This document shows, one piece after another, positions 47,857 through 57,068 of a stretch of 64,000 nt of DNA. Made by a program: the position numbers and the translations under genes. The notes beneath the pieces were generated by a model. The model saw only the letters and a program-made list of their open reading frames with translations, was not told where the DNA came from and did no database searches. Numbering within the stretch: position 1 is the stretch's first letter; each line of letters opens with the position of its first letter. The stretch is from an uncultured Pelagimonas sp. Its GTDB lineage: Bacteria > Pseudomonadota > Alphaproteobacteria > Rhodobacterales > Rhodobacteraceae. The DNA lies in the NCBI RefSeq assembly GCF_947498515.1, contig NZ_CANMKO010000015.1, forward strand, positions 22,406 to 86,405, written 5' to 3'.

Positions 47857-49068
47857 ATGACCGAAGCATATATCTATGACGCCGCCCGCACCCCGCGTGG
47901 CAAAGGCCGCAAAGATGGCAGCCTTCACGAGGTGACCAGCCTGCGCCTTTCTGCGCAAATGCTGAACGCCATGAAAGAGCGCAATAATCTGGAAGGCCAT
48001 GCCGTTGAGGATGTGATCTGGGGCAACGTCACCCAGGTTATGGAACAAGGCGGCTGCTTGGCGCGCTCCGCGGTTTTGGCCTCTGACTTGGATCAATCCA
48101 TTCCCGGTTTGGCGATCAACCGGTTCTGTGCATCAGGCATGGAAGCCGTGAACCTTGCGGCCAATCAAGTCAAAGGCGGCGCAGGCGATGCCTATATCGC
48201 CGGTGGTGTCGAAATGATGGGCCGAGTTGCGATGGGTGCTGATGGCGCTGCGATTGCTGTTGACCCAAGCCTCGCAATGGACAGTTATTTTGTTCCGCAG
48301 GGCATTTCCGCCGATATTATCGCAACCGAATATGGCTTTAGCCGCGAAGACGCCGACGCACTGGCGGTTGAATCGCAAAAACGTGCCGCCGCAGCTTGGG
48401 CAGACAATCGCTTTGCCAACTCTGTTGTGCCGGTCATCGACCAGAACGGCCTTACCATTCTGGATCGTGATGAATACATGCGCCCCGGCACCGGTGTTGA
48501 CGATCTGGCGAAACTTAAGGCGTCATTCAAGGACATGGGCGAAGTCATGCCCGGCTTCGACAAGATCGCCTTGATGAAATACCCCCATCTTGAGCGCATC
48601 AACCACATCCACCATGCGGGCAACAGTTCGGGCATTGTGGATGGCTCCGCCGCCGTTTTGATTGGCAACAAAGAGTTCGGAGAAAAGCACGGCTTGAAGC
48701 CACGGGCCCGCATCCGCGCCACCGCCAAGATCGGGACCGACCCGACAATCATGCTGACTGGCCCGGTACCTGTGACCCAAAAGATTTTGGCTGATCACGG
48801 CATGACCATCAATGACATCGATCTGTTCGAGGTCAACGAAGCCTTTGCGTCGGTTGTTCTGCGCTTCATGCAGGCCTTTGACGTGGATGATAGCAAGGTC
48901 AACGTGAACGGCGGATCGATCGCTATGGGGCACCCCCTTGGAGCCACCGGCGCTATCATCATCGGAACGTTGTTGGATGAGCTAGAGCGCAGCGGCAAAG
49001 GCGTTGGCCTTGCCACATTGTGCATCGCATCCGGCATGGGCGCAGCGACCATCATCGAACGCGTGTAA
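47857..49068 (+). CDS. fadA: Acetyl-CoA C-acyltransferase (thiolase)
   Basis: The product has 403 residues. AINRFCASGMEAVNLAANQVK holds the nucleophilic cysteine, INHIHHAGNSSGIVDGSAAVLIG the dimer region, and GHPLGATGAIIIGTL plus TLCIASGMGAATII the second His and Cys. Typical of the degradative thiolases that cleave 3-ketoacyl-CoA. Its partner FadB lies 2.3 kb downstream in the same direction. Confidence 0.94.
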   Translation: MTEAYIYDAARTPRGKGRKDGSLHEVTSLRLSAQMLNAMKERNNLEGHAVEDVIWGNVTQVMEQGGCLARSAVLASDLDQSIPGLAINRFCASGMEAVNLAANQVKGGAGDAYIAGGVEMMGRVAMGADGAAIAVDPSLAMDSYFVPQGISADIIATEYGFSREDADALAVESQKRAAAAWADNRFANSVVPVIDQNGLTILDRDEYMRPGTGVDDLAKLKASFKDMGEVMPGFDKIALMKYPHLERINHIHHAGNSSGIVDGSAAVLIGNKEFGEKHGLKPRARIRATAKIGTDPTIMLTGPVPVTQKILADHGMTINDIDLFEVNEAFASVVLRFMQAFDVDDSKVNVNGGSIAMGHPLGATGAIIIGTLLDELERSGKGVGLATLCIASGMGAATIIERV

Positions 49069-49076
49069 GAACAACA

Positions 49077-49961
49077 ATGCAGCATACATCCGCCATAAAA
49101 CTGTATCAAAGCCGCCTCGATCCGCTGACACGCGCGATCGCGGAAGGTGATGTTGCCGGTTTTATGGCGGGGCTGCATCTTCCCCACGTCTTACGCACCG
49201 TTGATACGCGGGTCCATTTCGAAACCGAGGCGGAGCTGTACAAAGCGGTTGATTATTACATTCACGCGCTACGGGCGCGGGGTGTTACCCGGTTGGATAG
49301 AGTGTGCGAAAGTGCTGTCTATAAAAGTGACACCGAAATTGAAGGGTATAATTCGGTCCATGCTTTTACCGGTCAAGACCCAGCAATCTTGCCGTTTTTG
49401 GCCAGAATGCGTTTGGAATTTCGCGACGGCGAATGGCGCATTAGTGAAACCGACATGGCGGTTTTGCGGGATCAATGGAATGTGCTTCCCCAGATCGATG
49501 GTCAGGTCATGCCGCTATCGGATGCACCGGCCAACGAGCACGACTTTCACCTCGCTTGTTTTCAGGTGTTGTTGAATTGGTTGTCACAGGCCGCGCTTTG
49601 CAAGGATTTCAATGCCTGGTCACGGGCCTGTGCTTTGCCCCTAACAGTAACAGGCAAATCCGGCGAAATGTCCTTTTATACTGAAGAAGAGCTTCGCCAT
49701 GAATTCGGCTACTACATGGCGTCTTTTGACGTTCACAATGTAACAGATGTGATCCGCAAACCGCTGGACGTCCGTATGGAGGGTGAGACACGCATGGTCG
49801 GCTCTTGCCGGACATACGTTCTTAGCAATGCCAATCTGGTGGTCAAACCCTATGACTCGACCATCACCTTTGAACGCCTAAGGGATGGCTTTTGGCAGAT
49901 GGTTCGGATGGACAATATCATTGGCCATCGCGACTGGACCACCGGCGGGGCCGCCTCATGA
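49077..49961 (+). CDS. Tandem NTF2-like protein
   Basis: The product has 294 residues. Each half has the same layout: HFETEAELYKAVDYYIHALRARGV in the first, and EMSFYTEEELRHEFGYYMASFDVHNV in the second, with C-terminal hydrophobic strands (MRLEFRDGEWRISETDM; ITFERLRDGFWQMVRMDNI). This resembles the NTF2/SnoaL-like cone fold. It is a paralogue of the two proteins encoded further on. Substrate unknown; 8 bp after the thiolase gene. Confidence 0.65.
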   Translation: MQHTSAIKLYQSRLDPLTRAIAEGDVAGFMAGLHLPHVLRTVDTRVHFETEAELYKAVDYYIHALRARGVTRLDRVCESAVYKSDTEIEGYNSVHAFTGQDPAILPFLARMRLEFRDGEWRISETDMAVLRDQWNVLPQIDGQVMPLSDAPANEHDFHLACFQVLLNWLSQAALCKDFNAWSRACALPLTVTGKSGEMSFYTEEELRHEFGYYMASFDVHNVTDVIRKPLDVRMEGETRMVGSCRTYVLSNANLVVKPYDSTITFERLRDGFWQMVRMDNIIGHRDWTTGGAAS

Positions 49962-50443
49962 ACCAGACACCCGCCAAAGATATCTATCAAGATAACCTCG
50001 ATAAAGTCAGCGAAGCCGTTTGGTCGCGCGATTGGGAGCGGCTGGTCAACCAGTTTGGCTTTCCGATCGTGATCCGCACGTTGGATACGGGGGCCCATGT
50101 CACGTTACCGTCCCAACTGACCCAAACCGCCAAAGCCCTGCGGGACAGTTTAGAGTTGGCGGGCGCCCAAGCCTATCATCGGGTGTGTTTGACCGCGCAA
50201 TTTGACAACCCTGAACAAACCGTCATTTCAGGTCGGCATCGCACCATAGCGTTGCGTGGCGGAAGCTATGTCATGCCTCCTTTCGAGAGCGATATGCGAC
50301 TGGAACTCAGAGGCGGACATTGGTTGGCCAGCAGCCTGTTTGCGCGCGTCAACAATCGCAATCTGACAGTCATTAGCCCCGACCTTGCAAAGCTTTCACC
50401 CGAAGAATTGAACAGCGATAGGTTTAAAGATGCCCAAGATTGA
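49958..50443 (+). CDS. NTF2-like protein
   Basis: The product has 161 residues from ATG 49958, which overlaps the preceding stop (ATGA). KDIYQDNLDKVSEAVWSRDW, then IRTLDTGAHVTLPSQLTQTAKALRDSLELAGAQAYHRVCL and MRLELRGGHWLASSLFARVN match the pattern of its neighbours. No catalytic dyad is obvious. It is part of a four-gene insert between fadA and fadB. Confidence 0.6.
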   Translation: MNQTPAKDIYQDNLDKVSEAVWSRDWERLVNQFGFPIVIRTLDTGAHVTLPSQLTQTAKALRDSLELAGAQAYHRVCLTAQFDNPEQTVISGRHRTIALRGGSYVMPPFESDMRLELRGGHWLASSLFARVNNRNLTVISPDLAKLSPEELNSDRFKDAQD

Positions 50444-50897
50444 TATTTCCGCAGTTCCGACACGCACTGGGTCCTCGTACCCTGGAAAACTGGCCGACCA
50501 GATGGCGGGCCGTAGCCAACAAGGTCTCGGCGATGCAGGTGGATTGACGCAATTCGGTGCCAATTTGGTGCGTTTAGCCCCCAAGGCCGCCTCGTCGTTA
50601 CGCCATTGGCATGAAAAGCAAGATGAGTTCCTTATCGTGATCGAAGGGGCGCTCACCTTGATCGACGACAATGGCGAAACGCCGTTGAAGGTTGGCGATT
50701 GCTGCGCCTTTCCCGCCGGTGATGCGAATGGCCATCACATCGTCAATTTGTCGGGCCAAGACGGGGCTTTCCTTGTTGTTGGTACGCGAACACCGACCGA
50801 AACCGGCTGGTACTCTGACATCGACATGATGGTGACCGCCGCCGACGGGAAGATGGCTTTCACCCGCAAGGACGGCAGCGCAATGGAGGACACATGA
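50430..50897 (+). CDS. Cupin-domain protein
   Basis: The product has 155 residues. LRHWHEKQDEFLIVIEGALTLIDDNGETPLKVGDCCAFPAGDANGHHIVNLSGQDGAFLVVGTRTP is a cupin with the two-motif core: HWHEKQDEF for metal binding and PAGDANGHH in the second motif. It overlaps the previous gene by 14 bp. Probably an isomerase or dioxygenase-like protein, but the substrate is unknown. Confidence 0.8.
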   Translation: MPKIDISAVPTRTGSSYPGKLADQMAGRSQQGLGDAGGLTQFGANLVRLAPKAASSLRHWHEKQDEFLIVIEGALTLIDDNGETPLKVGDCCAFPAGDANGHHIVNLSGQDGAFLVVGTRTPTETGWYSDIDMMVTAADGKMAFTRKDGSAMEDT

Positions 50898-51331
50898 CCT
50901 TTGACGATGCGCAATTTGACGCCTTTCTGGCCGACATCACCGATCCCTTTCTCACACGCGACATCACGCGCTGGAATGCCCGGATTCGGTTGCCGTTTTC
51001 TTTGATCACTCAGAACGGGCCCGTCACCTTGCAGACCCGCGAAGAGGTTGCGCAAAACTTCGACTATTACCTCGTGGCGATGGACGCCATGCAAGCCGAT
51101 CTAATTGTGCGCGAAAAGGTGGGCTTTGAACCCTGCCATGATGGAACCGTCATCGCCACATACCACAGCCATTTCCTGAGGCACGGGACCCGCATTCGCG
51201 CGCCCTACACTGCCTCAGCCCTCCTCCACCCCGACGACGGCCTATGGCGTATGTCGTCGATCTTGAACGCGCTGGGACACCATCATTGGACCGGCAAACA
51301 CCCAAATCCATCGGGAGAAGAAGAACAGTGA
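50894..51331 (+). CDS. NTF2-like protein
   Basis: The product has 145 residues. ITDPFLTRDITRWNARIRLPFSLITQNGPVTLQTREEVAQNFDYYLVAMDAMQADLIV is the same pattern as the two preceding NTF2-like proteins, with GLWRMSSILNALGHHHWTG at the end. ATGA overlap with the cupin gene and GTGA overlap with fadB make it fully embedded in the operon. Function unknown. Confidence 0.6.
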   Translation: MTFDDAQFDAFLADITDPFLTRDITRWNARIRLPFSLITQNGPVTLQTREEVAQNFDYYLVAMDAMQADLIVREKVGFEPCHDGTVIATYHSHFLRHGTRIRAPYTASALLHPDDGLWRMSSILNALGHHHWTGKHPNPSGEEEQ

Positions 51332-53523
51332 CCGATTTCACTATGGAAAAAGGCGCCGATGGCGTCGCCGTCATCACCTGGGACGTCAAAGACAAGTCTA
51401 TGAACGTTCTGAGCCTGGAGGCGCTCGAAGCGCTTAGCACGCAAGTCGACGATGCGCTCGCGGATGACGCCGTTAAAGGTATCGTTATTACATCTGGCAA
51501 GGATAGCTTTGCTGGCGGCATGGACCTCAACGTTATTGCCAAGATGAAAGAAATGGCTGGTGACAACCCAGCTCAGGGCTTGTTTGACGGCATCATGCAC
51601 ATGCACGAGGTGCTGCGCAAAATCGAACGCGCCGGGATGGACCCAAAAACCAACAAAGGTGGCAAACCGATTGCGGCCGCCCTGCCCGGCACCGCGCTTG
51701 GCATTGGTTTGGAAATCCCGCTGTCGACGCACCGCATTTTTGCCGCCGACAATCCAAAGGCCAAAATTGGCTTGCCCGAAGTGATGGTTGGTATCTTCCC
51801 CGGTGCCGGTGGCACAACCCGTCTGGCGCGCAAGTTGGGTGCGATGGGGGCCTCGCCCTTCCTGCTCGAAGGCAAGCTGTCTGAGCCCAAAAAAGCCAAG
51901 GCAGCGGGTCTGATTGACGAAGTTGTCGAAGATCCTTTGGCTTCCGCCAAAGAATGGGTTCTGAATGCCAAAGACGCCGACATTCTCAAGCCATGGGATG
52001 CCAAGGGCTACAAAATGCCCGGTGGTGCCCCCTATCACCCCGCTGGTTTCATGACCTTTGTTGGCGCGTCGGCCATGGTCAACGGCAAGACCCAAGGCGT
52101 CTACCCGGCCGCCAAAGCGATGTTATCCGCCGTGTACGAAGGTGCGATGGTGCCGTTTGACACGGCCCTGAAGATCGAAGCGCGTTGGTTCGTCAACGTC
52201 TTGATGAACCCAAGCTCTGGCAACATGATCCGCTCGCTGTTCATCAACAAAGAGGCGCTGGACAAAGGCGCGGTTCGCCCGGCCAATGTTCCGGATCAAT
52301 CGGTCAAAAAGGTCGGTGTTTTGGGTGCCGGCATGATGGGCGCCGGCATTTCTTTGGTCTCGGCTCAGGCCGGTATGGAAGTTGTCTTGATCGACACCAA
52401 CCAAGAAGCGGCGGATCGCGGCAAGGCCTATACTGAAAGCTACGCTGACAAAGGCATCAAACGCGGCAAATCCACACCTGAAAAGAAAGCGGCCCTGTTG
52501 GCGCGCATCACTGCGACCACCGACCTTGAGGCGCTCAAAGGCTGCGACTTGATCATCGAAGCCGTCTTTGAAGACATGGCTGTCAAAGCCGAGATGACCA
52601 AAAAGGTTGAGGCCATCATCGACGAAGACTGCATCTTTGCCACCAACACCTCGACATTGCCGATCTCGGATCTGGCCAAGGCATCGGTCCGCTCAGATCA
52701 GTTTATCGGCATTCACTTCTTCTCCCCTGTCGAGAAAATGATGCTGGTCGAGATCATCAAAGGCAAGGAAACGGGTGATCGCGCTGTGGCCAAGTCGCTC
52801 GACTACGTGCGCCAAATCCGCAAGACTCCAATCGTTGTGAACGATGCACGCTTCTTCTACGCCAACCGCTGCATCATTCCTTATATCAACGAAGGCATCC
52901 GCATGGTCACTGAAGGGGTTGCCCCCGCTCTGATCGAAAACGCGGCCAAAATGGTCGGTATGCCACTTGGTCCGTTGCAGCTAACCGACGAAACCTCGAT
53001 CGATCTGGGTGTGAAAATCGCCAAGGCGACCAAAGCTGCCATGGGTGATGACTACGATGATACCTGCGATGAAATCCTGTTCTGGATGGCAGACGAAGGT
53101 CGCTTGGGTCGCAAGGCCAATGCCGGTTTTTATGCTTATGATGAAAAAGGGAAGCGTCAGGGCCTTTGGGCCGATTTGGCAGACAAATATGCCCCTTCCG
53201 AAGATCAACCTGACCTGATCGAGGTTCAGCATCGTCTGTTGTTTGCTCAAGTTCTAGAAGCCGTACGTGCCCTAGAAGAAAACGTTCTGATGGACATCCG
53301 CGAAGGCGATGTTGGCGCGATCTTGGGATGGGGTTTTGCCCCTTGGTCCGGCGGGCCACTTAGCTGGCTCGATATGATTGGGTCCGAATACGCAGCTGAA
53401 CGCTGCGATCAGCTTCAAGCGGCTTATGGGGATCGTTTTGCTTGCCCTGCCCTATTGCGCGACATGGCAAAAAAAGGTCAGAGTTTTTACGGTCGTTTTG
53501 GCAATACCTCTAAAGCCGCCTAA
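51328..53523 (+). CDS. fadB: FadB-type enoyl-CoA hydratase / 3-hydroxyacyl-CoA dehydrogenase
   Basis: The product has 731 residues from GTG 51328, which overlaps the preceding stop codon (GTGA). The N-terminal crotonase region holds MNVLSLEALEALSTQVD and FAGGMDLNVIAKM, then KIGLPEVMVGIFPGAGGTTRLARKLG. The dehydrogenase begins at VKKVGVLGAGMMGAGISLVSAQAG (NAD-binding GAGMMGAGI) with SNTSTLPISDLA, IGIHFFSPVEKM and RFFYANRCIIPYINEG. It performs the second and third steps of beta-oxidation. Confidence 0.95.
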   Translation: MTDFTMEKGADGVAVITWDVKDKSMNVLSLEALEALSTQVDDALADDAVKGIVITSGKDSFAGGMDLNVIAKMKEMAGDNPAQGLFDGIMHMHEVLRKIERAGMDPKTNKGGKPIAAALPGTALGIGLEIPLSTHRIFAADNPKAKIGLPEVMVGIFPGAGGTTRLARKLGAMGASPFLLEGKLSEPKKAKAAGLIDEVVEDPLASAKEWVLNAKDADILKPWDAKGYKMPGGAPYHPAGFMTFVGASAMVNGKTQGVYPAAKAMLSAVYEGAMVPFDTALKIEARWFVNVLMNPSSGNMIRSLFINKEALDKGAVRPANVPDQSVKKVGVLGAGMMGAGISLVSAQAGMEVVLIDTNQEAADRGKAYTESYADKGIKRGKSTPEKKAALLARITATTDLEALKGCDLIIEAVFEDMAVKAEMTKKVEAIIDEDCIFATNTSTLPISDLAKASVRSDQFIGIHFFSPVEKMMLVEIIKGKETGDRAVAKSLDYVRQIRKTPIVVNDARFFYANRCIIPYINEGIRMVTEGVAPALIENAAKMVGMPLGPLQLTDETSIDLGVKIAKATKAAMGDDYDDTCDEILFWMADEGRLGRKANAGFYAYDEKGKRQGLWADLADKYAPSEDQPDLIEVQHRLLFAQVLEAVRALEENVLMDIREGDVGAILGWGFAPWSGGPLSWLDMIGSEYAAERCDQLQAAYGDRFACPALLRDMAKKGQSFYGRFGNTSKAA

Positions 53524-53556
53524 TAAAAAAATAGCCTTTGTAGGCCACAAAATCCG

Positions 53557-53595
53557 GAGAGGTTGGTCAGAAATGACCAGCCTCTCTTTGTTTTA
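53557..53595 (+). terminator. Intrinsic terminator of the beta-oxidation operon
   Basis: GAGAGGTTGGTCA pairs with TGACCAGCCTCTC across four bases and is followed by TTTGTTTTATTT. It ends the operon 33 bp after the fadB stop codon. A palindromic stem this long is strong. Confidence 0.85.
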
Positions 53596-53748
53596 TTTGA
53601 TCTTTTTGAATCTGAAACCGACTTCGTTCGAATTGAAAACAACCGACCAGAGTCAAACCCTTTGTTAAGACAGGATGCTTATTCCTGAGTGTCATCAAAC
53701 GTGCCGCACCATCGGCGCACATGATGCCGAAAGGGAAGCAGTATCAAT

Positions 53749-54033
53749 ATGTCAGATATACATTTCCATGCCTTGGGAACCGCCCGAGCCCGCTCTGGGG
53801 AAGACCCTTTGGTCCCGTTCCTCCTCAGTGCACGGAACAACCCGGTGACAGTATCTGCACGTGATGTGCGGCGTTTGGACTCTCACCGGCTGCAACTATT
53901 GTTGGTTGCAGAACGTCAATGGCTCACCGACGGGGCAGACTTCAAAGTGAAAGACATGTCCCCCTCCTTCAGAGAAGGTCTCCAAAGGCTGGGTTTGGAC
54001 TCCGACTATTTCGACAAGGAGAATCCGCAATGA
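53749..54033 (+). CDS. STAS-like protein at head of chemotaxis operon
   Basis: The product has 94 residues: DIHFHALGTARARSGEDPLVPFLLSARNNPVTVSARDVRRLDSHRLQLLLVAERQW. The strand-helix order and the RRLDSHRLQLLL region (where anti-sigma antagonists carry the phospho-Ser/Thr loop) fit a STAS-like fold. The conserved DSHR serine is plausible. Its gene overlaps that of the following CheY by 4 bp, so it is probably part of the signalling system. Confidence 0.65.
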   Translation: MSDIHFHALGTARARSGEDPLVPFLLSARNNPVTVSARDVRRLDSHRLQLLLVAERQWLTDGADFKVKDMSPSFREGLQRLGLDSDYFDKENPQ

Positions 54034-54404
54034 CCACAAAAGTGTTGGCGATAGACGACTCGCGCACCATCCGAAACTTGCTGCGGGTCTCGCTAGAAAG
54101 TGCAGGTTTTGAGTTTCATTCGGCCTGCGATGGACAGGAAGGCGTCGAGGTCTTTCCAGACGTCGATCCAGACGTCGTAATTACAGATATCAATATGCCC
54201 AAAATGGATGGCTTTGGTGTAATCGACAGTCTTCGCAGTGGACCAAACCGGACAAACGTCCCGATTTTGGTGCTCACAACAGAGAGCTCAGACGACTTGA
54301 AGGCACGGGCTCGCGGAGCCGGCGCAACGGGTTGGATTGTGAAGCCATTCGATGACACTTCATTGGTGTCAGTACTACAGCGGCTGACGGGACACGTAAG
54401 CTAA
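54030..54404 (+). CDS. cheY: CheY-type single-domain response regulator
   Basis: The product has 124 residues. VLAIDDSRTIRNLL supplies Asp9/Asp10, VVITDINMPKMDG the phospho-acceptor Asp53, PILVLTTESSDDL Thr83, and GWIVKPFD Lys105. No output domain is present. Upstream cheA phosphorylates it. The overlap is ATGA with the STAS-like gene and 1 bp with cheA. Confidence 0.94.
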   Translation: MTTKVLAIDDSRTIRNLLRVSLESAGFEFHSACDGQEGVEVFPDVDPDVVITDINMPKMDGFGVIDSLRSGPNRTNVPILVLTTESSDDLKARARGAGATGWIVKPFDDTSLVSVLQRLTGHVS

Positions 54405-56608
54405 TGTCAATGAACTCAATTCGAAATACATTCTTTGAAGAATGCGAGGAGCTACTTGAAGCCCTCGTCGAGGGTCTCGCCCAAATGGAAGAGACCAGTG
54501 ATGACATGGAAGTCATCAATGCGGTTTTCCGTTCAGTACATTCGATAAAGGGCGGCGCAGGTGCTTTCGCCCTCGATAGGCTTGTTAACTTCGCGCATAC
54601 GTTCGAAACGGTAATGGACAAAGTTCGCGATCGAGAACTTGCTGTCGACGAAAAATTGATGGCTTTGTTCCACCGGTCGGGCGATCAGCTCTCTGATCTT
54701 GTCGCTTCAGCTCGTGATGATACAGATCTCGATCCAACTGCTGAAAGCGCGATTATTAAAGACCTGGAGGGGTATCTCGGCGCAGAAACCGCTACCGAAG
54801 AATTCAGCTTTTCAGCCGTTACTCTGGACTTCGACGGACCAGCCGCCATCGAACTCCCCGATATTCCATTGGAAGAGGCTGAAACAACAGACGAACAAGC
54901 CAATACCGAATGTGTCTTCAAGATACATTTCAAACCTGAACGTACATTGTATGAAAATGGCCATGAGCCACTGCTATTGTTTGATGCATTGGCAGAACTA
55001 GGCTCCCTTACGGTGGCAGCAGACCTAAATAGGCTACCGAGCTTTGACTCTTTCGATCCAAACGACGCGGTCATCGCTTGGGAGATGGAACTGGTCACCA
55101 ACAAGGATGAACAGTCCCTCCAGGAAGTGTTTGAATTCGTTGAAGGGCTCTGCGATCTACAAATCTCCAAAGAAAAGGCTTCCGTTTCACTCCCAAAGCC
55201 TGAAGCGTTGCCCACCGAACCAGTGCAAGAGCTCCAACAACCGACCCCAAGTGGTTCTGCTGAAGAGACTCCAATAGAGCAGGCACCGGCACTCGAATCG
55301 CCCAAAACAAAGGCGATCGAGGAGCAAAAACCCACGCCTGCCCCGGCTCCCGCACCAAGTGGAGCAGCGCAAAAGGAATCACGAGGACCGAAACCGACAC
55401 TGCGAGTTGATTTGGACCGCGTCGACCGCCTTATCAACACGGTTGGTGAGTTGATTATCAATCAAGCGATGATTTCGCAGCGGATCGAAGAGCTAGATCT
55501 ACCCACTGTTGCCCATCTGACCAACGAGCTTGAAGCCTACAAGCTTCTAGCACGTGACATTCAAGAAGGTGTCATGGCAATTCGGGCTCAACCTGTCAAA
55601 CCTCTCTTTCAGCGCATGTCCCGCATCGTACGCGAAGCATCGGACGCAACTCACAAAAAGGCCAAGCTTGTCACGGTTGGGGATTCCACTGAAGTCGACA
55701 AGACAGTAATCGAACGGTTAGCTGATCCTCTGACACATATGATCAGGAACGCCGTAGATCATGGGCTCGAAACTTCCGATATTCGAGAGGCCGCTGGCAA
55801 GGAGCCGATCGGTACAATCCGTTTGTCAGCAGCGCATAGATCAGGCAGTGTTTTCATTGAGATTTCCGATGATGGAGCGGGACTAGACCGTGAACGCATT
55901 CTCGCGAAAGCGATAGAAAAGAACTTGGTCGCTCCAGATGTCGAACTTTCTGAACCCGAGATTGACAACCTACTGTTCCTTCCTGGTTTCTCGACAGCCG
56001 GACAAGTCTCAAACCTTTCTGGACGTGGCGTGGGAATGGACGTTGTCAAAAACGCAGTTCAAGCGCTTGGCGGTCGCGTTTCCATAACATCCACACCTGG
56101 AAAGGGAACAACCTTTACTATTGTGCTTCCGCTGACATTGGCAGTTATGGATGGGTTTGTAATATCTGTAGGCGATCAAACAATGGTTATTCCAATTTCA
56201 TCGATCTTAGAAACCATTCGGCCAAATGCAAAAGACATTCATGTCGTTGGAACAGATAGCCAAGTGGTCAGTGTGCGGGGATCCTATGTCCCGATAGTTG
56301 ATGTCGCCCATAGCCTTGGTCAAAAAGGAAAAAGTGGTGAAAAATCAACCGGAATTCTCCTTTTAGTTGCTACGGAATCTCAGGACCTTACAGCGTTGCG
56401 CGTCTCTGCAATTCACGACCAGCGTCAAGTTGTAATAAAAAGCCTAGAGAGTAACTATACCGCTATTCCCGGCGTTTCAGCAGCTACAATTTTGGGAGAT
56501 GGAAAGATCGCACTCATTCTCGACCCCGAAGAGCTAATAAAGCTTGCCCACTCCAACCCCTTGGACCCATTTTCCCAAAACACTAGAATGGAGCTTCACC
56601 ATGCCTGA
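54404..56608 (+). CDS. cheA: Chemotaxis histidine kinase CheA
   Basis: The product has 734 residues. The Hpt domain carries FRSVHSIKGGAGAF with His46. A Pro/Glu-rich linker follows (residues 270-325). DRLINTVGELIINQAMI is the dimer helix pair; LTHMIRNAVDHGLE is the N box; DDGAGLDRE the G1 box and GFSTAGQVSNLSGRGVGMDVVKNAV the G2. The last 130 residues are the CheW-like domain (GSYVPIVDVAHSLG). Autophosphorylates at His46 and hands over to CheY and CheB. Confidence 0.97.
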   Translation: MSMNSIRNTFFEECEELLEALVEGLAQMEETSDDMEVINAVFRSVHSIKGGAGAFALDRLVNFAHTFETVMDKVRDRELAVDEKLMALFHRSGDQLSDLVASARDDTDLDPTAESAIIKDLEGYLGAETATEEFSFSAVTLDFDGPAAIELPDIPLEEAETTDEQANTECVFKIHFKPERTLYENGHEPLLLFDALAELGSLTVAADLNRLPSFDSFDPNDAVIAWEMELVTNKDEQSLQEVFEFVEGLCDLQISKEKASVSLPKPEALPTEPVQELQQPTPSGSAEETPIEQAPALESPKTKAIEEQKPTPAPAPAPSGAAQKESRGPKPTLRVDLDRVDRLINTVGELIINQAMISQRIEELDLPTVAHLTNELEAYKLLARDIQEGVMAIRAQPVKPLFQRMSRIVREASDATHKKAKLVTVGDSTEVDKTVIERLADPLTHMIRNAVDHGLETSDIREAAGKEPIGTIRLSAAHRSGSVFIEISDDGAGLDRERILAKAIEKNLVAPDVELSEPEIDNLLFLPGFSTAGQVSNLSGRGVGMDVVKNAVQALGGRVSITSTPGKGTTFTIVLPLTLAVMDGFVISVGDQTMVIPISSILETIRPNAKDIHVVGTDSQVVSVRGSYVPIVDVAHSLGQKGKSGEKSTGILLLVATESQDLTALRVSAIHDQRQVVIKSLESNYTAIPGVSAATILGDGKIALILDPEELIKLAHSNPLDPFSQNTRMELHHA

Positions 56609-57068
56609 GTCCGCAGAAGTACTTGCCGATTCCCAGTTTGAGTTCATTACGTTCTCCGCAGGTGGTCAAAACTACTGTTTGGAAATCACCCAAATTAGGG
56701 AAATTCGCCGATGGACACCAGTGACAGCTCTCCCCCATACGCCTGACGACGTGCTAGGTGTTATGAATCTCCGAGGGGCCGTTATACCAATTTTTGATCT
56801 GGCCGCACGATTTGGACTGGGCCCCACTCCTGGAAATGAGCGCAATGTCGTAATTGTCGCTGCAGTAAATGGAACGACCATCGGGCTTCTCGTAGAGTCT
56901 GTGTCAGAAATTTTATCCGTTGAGAAAAGTGCTATTCAAGAGACTCCTGACATCAAATCAGAGGCGACCAAACACAGCATTCGTGGAATGATATCCGTGA
57001 ATGACACAATGGTCCGTGTAGTAAACTTAGATGCAGTCCTGGAAACATCAATGGGCACCCCGCAATGA
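56601..57068 (+). CDS. cheW: Chemotaxis adaptor protein CheW
   Basis: The product has 155 residues, starting at ATG 56601 and overlapping cheA by 8 bp. FEFITFSAGGQNYCLEITQIREIRRWTPVTALPHTPDDVLGVMNLRGAVIPIFDLAARFGL is the twofold SH3-like CheW fold. It links chemoreceptors to CheA. No receptor gene is present in this window, so receptors must be elsewhere. Confidence 0.95.
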   Translation: MPESAEVLADSQFEFITFSAGGQNYCLEITQIREIRRWTPVTALPHTPDDVLGVMNLRGAVIPIFDLAARFGLGPTPGNERNVVIVAAVNGTTIGLLVESVSEILSVEKSAIQETPDIKSEATKHSIRGMISVNDTMVRVVNLDAVLETSMGTPQ

